From: Candidatus Hydrogenedentes bacterium ADurb.Bin170
GTDB taxonomy: Bacteria; Hydrogenedentota; Hydrogenedentia; Hydrogenedentales; CAITNO01
Direction of reading: 5' to 3'
NCBI GenBank assembly: GCA_002070275.1
Contig: MWCY01000005.1
Span: 1-64,000 of the forward strand
DNA length: 64,000 nucleotides
The translations under genes were made by a program, and so were the position numbers. The number at the start of each line of letters is the position of its first letter. Positions within the stretch are counted from its first letter, which is position 1. The notes beneath the pieces are model-generated. The model saw nothing but the letters and a program-made list of their open reading frames with translations. It did no database searches and was not told where the DNA came from. This document shows, piece by piece, positions 17,587 to 26,054 of the stretch.

Positions 17587-18783
17587 ATGAGCAGCATTTC
17601 ACGCAGAAACTTTTTGTGGTCTTCTCTTGCGACCGCCGGGCTTGCCGGGCTCCATCTGTCCCGGACGGCCGCCGAAACTACCATTCAGGGCTTTGATGAA
17701 ACGGGGACAACTCTTCAGGCAGGTGCCATATGGCAGCCTGTTTCCGACCGGAAAATCAAGGTGGGTATTGTAGGATATGGCGTATGTCGGTTCGGTGCCG
17801 CTTTTGGCTTTCAGGATCATCCCAATGTGGAAATCGTTGCTGTCAGCGACCTGCTTCCGGATCGCTGCGCCGCCCTGGCGAAGGCTTGCCGCTGTGAGAA
17901 AAGCTATCCTTCTTTGGAAGACCTGATTAAAGACGACGAAATCGAAGCAGTCTTTATTGCCACCGATGCGCCTGCTCATGCGTGGCACAGTATTACTGCC
18001 ATGCGCCATGGCAAACATGTGGCGTGTGCTGTCCCTGCTGTTTTTGGTTCTCTGGAAGATGCCGACCAGCTTTATGAGACCGTAAAATCAACAGGCATGA
18101 CCTATATGATGTTTGAAACCACGGCTTTCCGCAACGATGCCTACGCCATGCGTACATTGTACAATGCGGGAGCATTCGGCAACATGCTGTATACGGAAGG
18201 CGAGTATTACCACTACATGGATACGCCCATCGATTCTTTCCGTGGGTGGCGCATCGGTCTGCCGCCGCAATGGTACCCGACCCATTCAAACGGATACCAT
18301 ACCTGCATTACCGGTGGCGGCTTTACAGAAGTTTCGTGCCTGGGCATGCGCAGTCGGATTGATTGTTTCGATCCGAAGAACAACCGGTACCAGAATCCCT
18401 TCGCTACAGAAATTGCACTTTTCAGAACAAGCGAAGGCGGTTCTGCTCGCATGGCTGTCAGTTGGGATACGCCGGGACTCGAAGGGGAAGTGGGGCGGGT
18501 ACGCGGGGAAAAGGGGAGTATGACCGACCTGAACTATCAGGGACTCGCTGACATCTCGTCTGTCTCTCTTGAAAAAACGCCGCTTCCGCCTGGAATGGAA
18601 GCAGGCGGTCATGGCGGCTCACACGGTTATCTCTGCAATGAGTTTATTATGGCTCTTCTGGAGGGGCGGACACCCCTCGTACATATTGCGGAAGCGCTGA
18701 ATATGACTGTGGCGGGCATTGTAGCCCATACAAGTGCACTCAAAGATGGCGAGCTGCTTAAAATACCGCAATACACACTCTGA
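17587..18783 (+). CDS. Tat-exported Gfo/Idh/MocA-family oxidoreductase
   Basis: A 398-residue NAD(P)-dependent oxidoreductase acting on a sugar or cyclitol. The N-terminus 'SISRRNFLWSS' is a twin-arginine signal followed by a hydrophobic stretch, so the protein is exported folded with its cofactor. The Rossmann motif is 'VGIVGYGVCRFGAAFGF' and the C-terminal domain includes 'GEYYHYMD' and 'TGGGFTEVSC'. The usual 'E-K-P' catalytic motif of the family reads 'ACAVPAV' here, so the conserved Lys is not obvious and activity may differ. The open frame begins at 17521, but GAGGAG just before the ATG at 17587 and the Tat motif fix the start. It faces an exported isomerase gene, with a strong shared terminator. 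Confidence 0.8.
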   Translation: MSSISRRNFLWSSLATAGLAGLHLSRTAAETTIQGFDETGTTLQAGAIWQPVSDRKIKVGIVGYGVCRFGAAFGFQDHPNVEIVAVSDLLPDRCAALAKACRCEKSYPSLEDLIKDDEIEAVFIATDAPAHAWHSITAMRHGKHVACAVPAVFGSLEDADQLYETVKSTGMTYMMFETTAFRNDAYAMRTLYNAGAFGNMLYTEGEYYHYMDTPIDSFRGWRIGLPPQWYPTHSNGYHTCITGGGFTEVSCLGMRSRIDCFDPKNNRYQNPFATEIALFRTSEGGSARMAVSWDTPGLEGEVGRVRGEKGSMTDLNYQGLADISSVSLEKTPLPPGMEAGGHGGSHGYLCNEFIMALLEGRTPLVHIAEALNMTVAGIVAHTSALKDGELLKIPQYTL

Positions 18784-18806
18784 TCGCAGCCAAGACTGAA
18801 ACAAAA

Positions 18807-18857
18807 GGACAGCCTCCGGAGATCTTTAAATATCCCGGAGGCTGTCCGATTTTTTTT
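18807..18857. terminator. Strong bidirectional terminator
   Basis: A perfect 13-bp stem, GGACAGCCTCCGG at 18807-18819 with CCGGAGGCTGTCC at 18835-18847. A T8 run follows on the plus strand, and on the minus strand the stem is followed by TTTTGTTT. It separates the convergent oxidoreductase and isomerase genes. Confidence 0.9.
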
Positions 18858-18876
18858 ATGTCGGTCAGCTAAAGGA

Positions 18877-19752
18877 TCAGAGCGAGAGGCTCTTTTTCAG
18901 AAAATCAAAACTCTCCTGCGCACACTCAAAAATATCTTTTTCTGCATTGTCCTGCTCGTAAATATACCACTCAACGCCGGCTTCTTTCCCTGCTTCAAAA
19001 ATCGCCTGCCAATTCAGCGCACCTTGCCCCAAAGGCACAAACTGAGCGCGCCGCCCGAGTTTTCTGGTTTCCAGACAGTCTTTGGCGTGAATCATAGGAC
19101 ATCTGTTTTTGAACTTTTTTATATAGTCCGCCGGATCGGCACCGCCGAGAAAAACCCAGGCAAGATCGAGCTCAGCGCATAAATCACTTGTCGCTTCCAT
19201 AAGGATGTCTATTTTGGCGCGCGGGTCATTATCAAATTTTTCAAATTCCCAATCATGGTTGTGGTAGGAAAGCCGCATTCCCGTTTCTTTCAACCGGGCG
19301 GCGACTGCGTCCAGCCGTGCCGCCCCGCGCAGCCAGGCTTCCAGATCTTTACGGCAATCAGACATCATACCGCCGGGCGCCAAATCAGAGTTGCCCACTG
19401 TCCTCCAGAAGGCAACCTGACCGTCAAAATCAGTCTCAAAAGCCTCGATCCCGATGTGGCAGGAAACCGCTGTCAATCCGGCATTATCCAGTGCCGCACG
19501 AATTTCTGACGCCGGAAGATCAGGCATGCCGCTCCACTGTATGTATTCCCAGCCCATATCCCGAACCTTTTTAAGAGTGCCCGGAAGATCTTTTTTGGCC
19601 GGTTCACGCAGCGTGTACATCTGCAAAGCGATCCCCTTGAATGCGCTTACCTCATGTGCAAAAGTACCCGACATTTTTGCAGATGCCGCCAGTGCGCCAA
19701 AAACAGCAAGCGCCTCGCGACGGGTCATCTTCCACCCGGATTCATGTTTCAT
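18877..19752 (-). CDS. Tat-exported sugar phosphate isomerase/epimerase-like TIM-barrel protein
   Basis: A 291-residue AP endonuclease family 2/xylose isomerase-like TIM barrel. The N-terminus 'KMTRREALAVFGALAAS' is a plausible Tat signal. Barrel features include 'ALQMYTLRE', 'SYHNHDWEFEK', 'ELDLAWVFLGG', 'MIHAKDC' and 'WYIYEQDNAE', which carry the expected His, Glu and Asp metal ligands. Members act as isomerases, epimerases or, in recently studied cases, lyases for 3-keto-glycosides. AGAAAGGA lies before the ATG. It is convergent with an exported Gfo/Idh/MocA oxidoreductase; the same pair of folds occurs again at 43562-45750 without export signals. Substrate unknown. Confidence 0.8.
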   Translation of the reverse strand: MKHESGWKMTRREALAVFGALAASAKMSGTFAHEVSAFKGIALQMYTLREPAKKDLPGTLKKVRDMGWEYIQWSGMPDLPASEIRAALDNAGLTAVSCHIGIEAFETDFDGQVAFWRTVGNSDLAPGGMMSDCRKDLEAWLRGAARLDAVAARLKETGMRLSYHNHDWEFEKFDNDPRAKIDILMEATSDLCAELDLAWVFLGGADPADYIKKFKNRCPMIHAKDCLETRKLGRRAQFVPLGQGALNWQAIFEAGKEAGVEWYIYEQDNAEKDIFECAQESFDFLKKSLSL

Positions 19753-19858
19753 GATGACTGTCCTTTCTAAACGATTGAGTGCCTGATCAGTTTCATCTTT
19801 TTTACCTGTTCATTATACAACACATCCTGCCATTTAATCCTGCCGGGCTTCAGTCAAA

Positions 19859-19888
19859 TTGCCGGGCAGCAAAGGGATGCTGTATACT
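19859..19888 (+). promoter_or_regulatory. Promoter of hslV
   Basis: TTGCCG (19859-19864) and TATACT (19883-19888) are 18 bp apart. Transcription would start near 19895, about 60 bases before the hslV start at 19958. Confidence 0.5.
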
Positions 19889-19957
19889 GCGTACTAATAC
19901 ACCAGACGGTAACGCAGGAATTTTCTTCAATGACTCTCAGGTAAGTCGGAGCCAGCT

Positions 19958-20494
19958 ATGATTCAGGAATTTCACGGAACAACTATTTTAAGCGTACGAA
20001 AAAACGGGCTTGTAGCCATGGGCGGAGACGGACAGGTCACCATCGGCGACACTGTCATGAAAGGCAATGCTGTTAAAGTACGCCGTCTGGCAGAGGGCGA
20101 AGTGCTCGCCGGGTTTGCCGGTGCCGTTGCAGATGCCTTCGCTCTGTTCGAGCGTTTTGAAGGAAAACTGAAGGAATACAACAAAAACCTCCTCCGTTCC
20201 GCCGTAGAACTTGGAAAAGAGTGGCGCACAGATAAGTACCTGCGACAGCTGAATGCTCTTTTAGCCGTCAGCAATGCGGACATATCACTGCTGATTTCGG
20301 GCGGCGGCGAAATTATTGAACCCGAAGACGGCATTCTGGCTATTGGTTCCGGAGGCTCTTATGCCCTGGCAGCTGCGCGGGCATTGTCATCGCACACAGA
20401 TATGGATGCCCGGGAAATCGTGGAGCGTTCGCTGGAAATCGCCGCCGACATCTGTATTTACACCAATCGCCATATCACCATTGAGTTACTCTAG
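19958..20494 (+). CDS. hslV: ATP-dependent protease peptidase subunit HslV
   Basis: A 178-residue HslV, the proteasome-like peptidase that forms a dodecamer capped by the HslU ATPase. A seven-residue propeptide, MIQEFHG, precedes the catalytic Thr of 'TTILSVRK', so autoprocessing should expose Thr8. '[14 protein letters not shown]' and '[17 protein letters not shown]' are family motifs, as is '[15 protein letters not shown]'. HslU, normally next to it, is not in this window. The 3' end overlaps the convergent glycoside hydrolase gene by nine bases. Identification is firm. Confidence 0.95.
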   Translation: MIQEFHGTTILSVRKNGLVAMGGDGQVTIGDTVMKGNAVKVRRLAEGEVLAGFAGAVADAFALFERFEGKLKEYNKNLLRSAVELGKEWRTDKYLRQLNALLAVSNADISLLISGGGEIIEPEDGILAIGSGGSYALAAARALSSHTDMDAREIVERSLEIAADICIYTNRHITIELL

Positions 20495-22843
20495 ATAATC
20501 GTCATGCCCATCCGGCTGTTGCCAGACTTTTTCAGCAGGATCACCCTTTTTCAAAAGCCACACTTCGGCAATTCTGGACTGTTGTCGCCAGTTTATATGC
20601 TCTTCTTCAATGGCAGTCCAGTCAATAATCAGGGTACCGCCGGTTGTAATGGCATTGGGTATGGGAAATTCTTTTACTCCGCCCAATTCTGTGCTGTAGG
20701 CAGAAGGCACCAGCGCAAAACCGTTCGCACGGGGAAATGCTTCACCGGCACCGATAATGCGGAGTACATATTCCGCATCCCTTTCAAGACCTTCGTACAT
20801 CATGGAAAAGGGGATGCTTAAGGTGCTCTGGTGGGTCAGGCGCTGCCTGCTGAATCCCTGATCCCACCACCAAGCCTCCGGATTGCCGCAGCGCTCCATT
20901 TCAGGATCGGTATTCATTGCCTCAGCCCGTTTCACATGAGGTGACTTTCCCACCTGTCCCACAGCGTCATAGAAAGAACCCGATCCGGGACTTTCCCAAA
21001 GCGCAATTTCCGCCAGCCTGTCCAGTTTTTCCTCTTCTGAAGACAGGGCTTTAATTTCCGCAAATTGATCCTCCAGCCACCATCTGTTGTTTAAAGGATA
21101 ATCGATAAAATCCAGACTGCAGCCCCGCTCATATCCTCTGGATTTATATTTGGGCACGCTTGACTGGAGACCGATTGAATGGAAGAGCTGATCATAGAGG
21201 GCAACTACTTTTTCTCTGAGTACTGAAATGCCAGCGGGCACTTCGGCAGCATTCACAATATTCAATGCCTGATCCATGGCTGCATCCGCTCCTGATTTCG
21301 ACGCTTTGAGCAGGACAGCATTAGCCTCTTTTTCCAGTGCACGCTCATGAAGAAGCCGTTCACGGACCAGCGCATCATAATAAGCACGAACAAGCAGGGA
21401 CTGCCACCGCCAGTCGTCCTGCAGTCGGGGATATCTTTTTTCAAGATCCTGCCAAAGGGTCAATGTCGCTGCAACACCGCCGTTGCTTTCCAGATCTCCC
21501 GCCCAATTCCGTTCCAGTGCGGCTATGCCATCCGCAATCAGGGTTTCTTCTCCAACCGGGAAGAAGAAAGATGCGTATTCAGTAAGGATATCCTGAACTT
21601 TCGCTTCAGGATCCCATCCGCGACGAGACCACACAATTTTATTCACATCATCATTAATTCCGTCGGAATAAGTAATAAAACCAACGGTCATAGGCGCATA
21701 GTAGTTGTGCACAAATCCGTAAAAATGGGGCATCGGGTTGATGGCTTCCCGGCCTAAAGTCAGCGCAAATGCATGATCCCACCAGGGAATGGGGTACTGG
21801 CAGCGGACAGTATGTGTGATGTCGGGATAATGCCTTACCGGATACGCTTTATTCAGGCGTTTGCGTGTTTGCGGCACATCAGGGCTTCCCGGTCCTGATA
21901 CAAGACCGCCAAACCATTTGGGCTGTTCCCTGTCTATCCAGCGTTGTATATCTTCGCACTGTTCCGCTGTAAACCATTGGAGGGAGAGCCAGATTTTCGC
22001 TTCAGGATGCGTGCGGGAAAGCGGCTTTACCAGATCCTCAAGAAAAGGAAGCACCAGCTCAGGGGGATTGGCGCCGGGATCACCTCCGGGAAAGAAAACC
22101 CCGGTTAATTCCGGGCAGTCATTGAAAAGTTCCTTATACTCTGCAAGATGAGCCTTCCGTTTCTCCAGGTCTGCCAGATCAAAAACGGCAGGTGTCCAAA
22201 TCCAGTAATCAAGCCCGTAATCAGCACAAATTTCACTCATTCGCCGATTCATTGTACGGCGGTCAAGGGGCATATGAGGGCTTGGAATCTCATCCTGAAA
22301 AGGAATATTTTCGATGCTGTTGGTTCCGAATAAAGCCAGTTCACGAATATACTGCTCATATTGCCTGTCGTCCCAACTGTCATAACTGTTGGCATTGTAC
22401 CGGTATCCCAGCTGATGTCCCCGCATAGGATAAGCAGGTGTGGCAAGAGTAACAGCACCGCCGCAGTATTGAACAATATTTTTCCCGTAGTGACTGTGAC
22501 TCAGGACATGCCCTACACCAAAAATCATAGCTCTGCCGTCATGCCCGGAAATAATCAGCTCTTCCGGAGACAGCGTTATCTTATAACTTTCCGCTGGCAA
22601 AGAAGGGTTATGTTTCAGACAAATCTTTCGTACTTTTTCATCTCCTGAAGACAAATCGGTGCTGTCGCTGCCCGTTCGTTTTTCAATCTCTTCCGACAGT
22701 ACCCGCAAAGCTGTTTTCATAACAGGCGTTGTTTTTGCTGCCTGCAAAAAATGGTCTGCTCTTGACGAGCTCAGATAGACTGTGTCCGCTGCTGCAAAGA
22801 AACTCACGACACACAGGAAAAAACAGCTAATAAAAACACGCAC
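20486..22843 (-). CDS. Exported large glycoside hydrolase, alpha-glucuronidase/GH20-like fold
   Basis: A 785-residue exported enzyme I can place only by fold. Residues 1-19 are a signal peptide. Residues 20-130 look like the alpha/beta domain that precedes the barrel in GH20, GH67 and GH115 enzymes ('[20 protein letters not shown]'). The barrel starts at '[12 protein letters not shown]', includes '[10 protein letters not shown]' and '[11 protein letters not shown]', and ends near '[11 protein letters not shown]'. A helical domain and a final beta domain follow. The GTG start is supported by AGGAGG eight bases upstream. Substrates in these families are uronic acid or amino sugar linkages. The catalytic residues cannot be fixed by eye. 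It is a stand-alone gene ending inside the end of hslV. Confidence 0.65.
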   Translation of the reverse strand: MRVFISCFFLCVVSFFAAADTVYLSSSRADHFLQAAKTTPVMKTALRVLSEEIEKRTGSDSTDLSSGDEKVRKICLKHNPSLPAESYKITLSPEELIISGHDGRAMIFGVGHVLSHSHYGKNIVQYCGGAVTLATPAYPMRGHQLGYRYNANSYDSWDDRQYEQYIRELALFGTNSIENIPFQDEIPSPHMPLDRRTMNRRMSEICADYGLDYWIWTPAVFDLADLEKRKAHLAEYKELFNDCPELTGVFFPGGDPGANPPELVLPFLEDLVKPLSRTHPEAKIWLSLQWFTAEQCEDIQRWIDREQPKWFGGLVSGPGSPDVPQTRKRLNKAYPVRHYPDITHTVRCQYPIPWWDHAFALTLGREAINPMPHFYGFVHNYYAPMTVGFITYSDGINDDVNKIVWSRRGWDPEAKVQDILTEYASFFFPVGEETLIADGIAALERNWAGDLESNGGVAATLTLWQDLEKRYPRLQDDWRWQSLLVRAYYDALVRERLLHERALEKEANAVLLKASKSGADAAMDQALNIVNAAEVPAGISVLREKVVALYDQLFHSIGLQSSVPKYKSRGYERGCSLDFIDYPLNNRWWLEDQFAEIKALSSEEEKLDRLAEIALWESPGSGSFYDAVGQVGKSPHVKRAEAMNTDPEMERCGNPEAWWWDQGFSRQRLTHQSTLSIPFSMMYEGLERDAEYVLRIIGAGEAFPRANGFALVPSAYSTELGGVKEFPIPNAITTGGTLIIDWTAIEEEHINWRQQSRIAEVWLLKKGDPAEKVWQQPDGHDDYLE

Positions 22844-22921
22844 TTTTTGAACCTCCTGAAATTTTATTTAAAAAAGATGCCAGTAATATCTACGCTATTT
22901 ACTTGTTATTTTCGCCAGAAT

Positions 22922-23821
22922 CTATAAATAGATTGTTGCCTGACGATCCCGTGTAGTGCCTGCCGTGTAGCTGTGTCCCGGGCGCAGCGATCGCTCGGCA
23001 AAAGAACTGTCGCTGAGCGCCTGCGTCTTTATTTCCCACCGATTCCTGTACACGTCGACAATGCGGAACTCAACAGGATATTCCGGCAGCGCAGAAGTCG
23101 TCACATGATAGATCCCCTGAAACCGCTGGATGCTGTTAGTGTGGATATGCCCGGAAAGAACCATTTTCATTTTCGGGAATGCCGCCAATTCACGGGAAAT
23201 CTTTTTTCCATTGTCCAGATTTCCGCCAAATTTATAACCGGGACGGCGAAAACGATCGGGAACAGGTAAAAAGGGATAATGCGAAACTGCACACGCTGTT
23301 TTTTCTGCTGTTCTTTCCAATTCCTTTATCAGCCAGAGAAATTGCTCTTCGGGAAGTGCCCAGCGCATATTATTCAGATTTGTCTGCTGCCTTTTTGCCG
23401 CATTTTTATCCGCCTCCGGAGAAAGAGAGCCATCGTTATGAACCCACCAGGGATCCAATGCAAAAAAACGTATGTTTTTGTGGGCAAAGGAATAATAGGT
23501 CTTGCTATCCGGAAGCCGGTGCGCATAAGCGTCTGTAAACCATTTTCTGGATTCCAGGCTGTAACAATCGTGATTTCCGCCGAGGGGATAGTAGGGGAAC
23601 CCAAGTGATTCAATCGCATCACGGGCTTGCAGGACGGCCTCTTCCGTATTATGGCTGACGATATCGCCGCTGACAATTAAAAATTCCGGTTGAAGTCGCT
23701 GCAAATCCCTTTTCAGACACGCCATCACCTCCGGCATCATGGAACATAGGAAACGATTATTCCACACGCCGTCTCTCTCACTGGCAAGGTGCGGATCTGT
23801 AATATGGACAAAACGCCACAT
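22922..23821 (-). CDS. Calcineurin-like metallophosphoesterase
   Basis: A 299-residue metal-dependent phosphoesterase. The five family motifs are visible: 'ITDPHLA' at the N-terminus, 'VSGDIV', 'GGNHDCY', a central 'AVSHYPF', and 'VLSGHIHTN'. These supply two-metal ligands. There is no signal peptide, so it should be cytoplasmic, in contrast to the exported 5'-nucleotidase-like protein at 47603. The second half before the last motif contains a variable insert with aromatic residues. Members cleave diverse phosphodiesters or monoesters, including cAMP and lipid A intermediates; the substrate is unknown. It stands alone on the minus strand, with AGGAG about 12 bases from the ATG. Confidence 0.8.
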   Translation of the reverse strand: MWRFVHITDPHLASERDGVWNNRFLCSMMPEVMACLKRDLQRLQPEFLIVSGDIVSHNTEEAVLQARDAIESLGFPYYPLGGNHDCYSLESRKWFTDAYAHRLPDSKTYYSFAHKNIRFFALDPWWVHNDGSLSPEADKNAAKRQQTNLNNMRWALPEEQFLWLIKELERTAEKTACAVSHYPFLPVPDRFRRPGYKFGGNLDNGKKISRELAAFPKMKMVLSGHIHTNSIQRFQGIYHVTTSALPEYPVEFRIVDVYRNRWEIKTQALSDSSFAERSLRPGHSYTAGTTRDRQATIYL

Positions 23822-23978
23822 GCGCTAAAATTTCTCCTGCTCTTGCAAAAAAATGTCAACAGACGGAGTTAAACCCACATTTTACCTGATAAGGTCTTTT
23901 ATTCGTTAATGCGTCCTTTACTCAGGAAAAACAACTAAAAGAAGAGCGCTTTGCGATTTTACATCCAAGCTTGACCGC

Positions 23979-25388
23979 TTAATCTTCGGGACGTTCTCCG
24001 GCAGGTGCCATTTTGACCAGACGCGGGAAAAAACGCGCCTTAATGGATGCCAGATCTCTTTGAGCCGCCATTACTTCATCGATATTTTTATACGCCATGG
24101 GGGATTCATCAAGCCCCGCTGAAAGAAGTGTTATCCTGTCCTTTTTCAGCAGATCATTCAACTGGTGCCAGGAAAACAGTTTTTTTGCCTGTGTACGGCT
24201 CATGTTGCGGCCCGCCCCGTGGGCTGCACTGCAAAGACTTAATGGATTCCCGAGCCCATGTACAACATAGGCAGGGGCTGCCATGGATCCCGGGATAATA
24301 CCTGCCTGGCCCTCCCATGCCGGAGTAGCACCTTTACGGTGAACAATTAGCTGCCGTCCCTCATGCATTTCTTTCCAGGCAAAATTATGATGGTTTTCAA
24401 CTTTCAGCAGCACCTGTGCACCCAGCCGCTCAGTTATGTGGTCATGAATCAATTCGTGGTTGGCTGCAGCATACCGCCCCATGAGTTCCATGGCATCCCA
24501 GTATTCGCGCCCCTCGGTCTGTTTAAGATCCAGCCAGGCAAGGCGTGACAATTCTCCGGGCAGACCCGGGCAGGAGGACTGCGCCCGTGCGCTATAATAT
24601 TTGCAGACTTCTGCGCCCGTACCCCGGCTGCCACTATGGCTCAGTAAAGCCAGATAACTTCCGAGGTTCACGCCAAGACAATCCTCGAAAACATCCAGAA
24701 TCCCAAACTCAACAAAATGATTGCCGCTGCCGCTCGTTCCTAATTGCTCCCAGGCGGTGTCTTTCATTTTCCGGGTTACAGGGGAAACAGACCAATTCTC
24801 ATCAAGAACCTTATGCAGGCGCTTTTTTTTAAAAGAAGCGCCGATACCGAAACGTGTTTCCTGTTCTATCGCCTCTTTAAGCCGGGTATCATTGCCATCG
24901 TCAAGAAGGGAAGGGGGCAGATCCAAAACGGAAAGGCGCATCCTGCAGGCAATATCCACTCCTACGGCATAAGGGATTACAGCGTTGTCCGTAGCAAGCA
25001 CACCGCCAATCGGAAGGCCGTAGCCAACATGCGCATCGGGCATAAGCGCCCCTTTAACGGATATGGGCAACGAGCACGCATCTTTCATCTGCCTTATGGC
25101 GGCAGGATCAATACCGGTGCCCCATTGTGCAAAAGACAGTTCTTTCCCCGGAGCACAGACAGTCTCATATCGAACGGTGCCTGCCCCTTTCCCCAATAAA
25201 GCGAGAGCCAGGGGCGCAAAGAGAGGATCTCTCATTCTTTTTTGCGGGTGAAGCACAGTCTGACGAAGCGTTTTTTCTATTTTTTTAGCTGTCCAGCCTT
25301 CACGCTGTGCTCCCTGAATCGCATCCCTTGCCGCTTTGCACACTGATTCACCTGTAAAACCGAATTTAGTCAGTAATTTCTGAATCAT
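23979..25388 (-). CDS. rtcB: RNA-splicing ligase RtcB
   Basis: A 469-residue RtcB, a Mn/GTP-dependent ligase that joins 2',3'-cyclic phosphate or 3'-phosphate ends to 5'-OH ends in RNA repair. Key motifs are 'MPDAHVGYGLPIGG', 'AVGVDIACRM' with the metal-binding Cys, 'GSGNHFVEFG', 'SHSGSRGTG', 'VENHHNFAW', the guanylylated-His segment 'AAHGAGRNMSR', and 'HRKGATPA'. Length agrees with the family. Its ATG overlaps the stop of an upstream Nudix gene (ATGA at 25385-25388), so the two are translationally coupled. No RtcA or archease is nearby. The combination with a Nudix hydrolase suggests a nucleotide housekeeping link, which is inference. Confidence 0.93.
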   Translation of the reverse strand: MIQKLLTKFGFTGESVCKAARDAIQGAQREGWTAKKIEKTLRQTVLHPQKRMRDPLFAPLALALLGKGAGTVRYETVCAPGKELSFAQWGTGIDPAAIRQMKDACSLPISVKGALMPDAHVGYGLPIGGVLATDNAVIPYAVGVDIACRMRLSVLDLPPSLLDDGNDTRLKEAIEQETRFGIGASFKKKRLHKVLDENWSVSPVTRKMKDTAWEQLGTSGSGNHFVEFGILDVFEDCLGVNLGSYLALLSHSGSRGTGAEVCKYYSARAQSSCPGLPGELSRLAWLDLKQTEGREYWDAMELMGRYAAANHELIHDHITERLGAQVLLKVENHHNFAWKEMHEGRQLIVHRKGATPAWEGQAGIIPGSMAAPAYVVHGLGNPLSLCSAAHGAGRNMSRTQAKKLFSWHQLNDLLKKDRITLLSAGLDESPMAYKNIDEVMAAQRDLASIKARFFPRLVKMAPAGERPED

Positions 25389-25909
25389 GGATACAGGGTA
25401 TCATAAAGCGCCAGAAGAGAGCGATGGGCATCAAAGGGAATATCCGGACGTTCATCCCGGCTAAAAAAACAAAGCTCACTCACGTCGGAACTGGGGGATA
25501 GATCTCCGGACCATGCGGTAATGACATACCCGAGCACCAACACAGACCCTTTGTCGGTACTGCGGCTGCTGTGTGCGCCCAGCAGTACCGGCCCTGAGCC
25601 TTCAAGGCCGGTCTCTTCAAGCATTTCCCGCACAGCGCACTGCTCGCCATTTTCAAGCAGTTCCATAAAACCTCCGGGTAATGCCCATTTTCCCAGACAC
25701 GGCTCAACATTTCGCCGCCCGAAGAGCAGCCGGTTTTTCTCATCCCGTATAAAAAGACAGCATGCAGGGACAGGGTTTCTGTAAAAAAAACGATTGCAGG
25801 GCGGGCAATAAGGTCGGACGCTTTCGCCGTCGTGCTCATCAACAAGGGGAGTGCCGCAGGTGGCGCAGTAATGCCACTCAAAAGGCACCAGCGGTAAACC
25901 GTTCGGCAT
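25385..25909 (-). CDS. Nudix hydrolase with N-terminal zinc ribbon
   Basis: A 174-residue Nudix hydrolase. The N-terminus has two Cys pairs, 'CATCGTP' and 'CPPC', forming a zinc ribbon as in NudC-like and YjhB-like enzymes. The Nudix box is complete, GX5EX7REUXEEXGU, and reads 'GFMELLE' then 'REMLEETGLEG'. Such enzymes cleave nucleoside diphosphate derivatives such as ADP-ribose, NADH or capped RNA. It overlaps rtcB by four bases and comes first in the pair. A ribosome site AGAAGG precedes the ATG. Substrate is unknown, but decapping-type activity would suit a partner of an RNA ligase; that is inference. Confidence 0.85.
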   Translation of the reverse strand: MPNGLPLVPFEWHYCATCGTPLVDEHDGESVRPYCPPCNRFFYRNPVPACCLFIRDEKNRLLFGRRNVEPCLGKWALPGGFMELLENGEQCAVREMLEETGLEGSGPVLLGAHSSRSTDKGSVLVLGYVITAWSGDLSPSSDVSELCFFSRDERPDIPFDAHRSLLALYDTLYP

Positions 25910-26054
25910 TATAAAAAACCTTCTTTAGATTTAAGTCAGGTACTTACACCAACTTTTTGCCTGATATGAAAAGATAACAAACAAAAAACCGGTTTTGTGC
26001 CCTCCTCACGGAGAAGAGAGACGGATGAGTCAGACTGTTTTTTCGCCACAGCAA

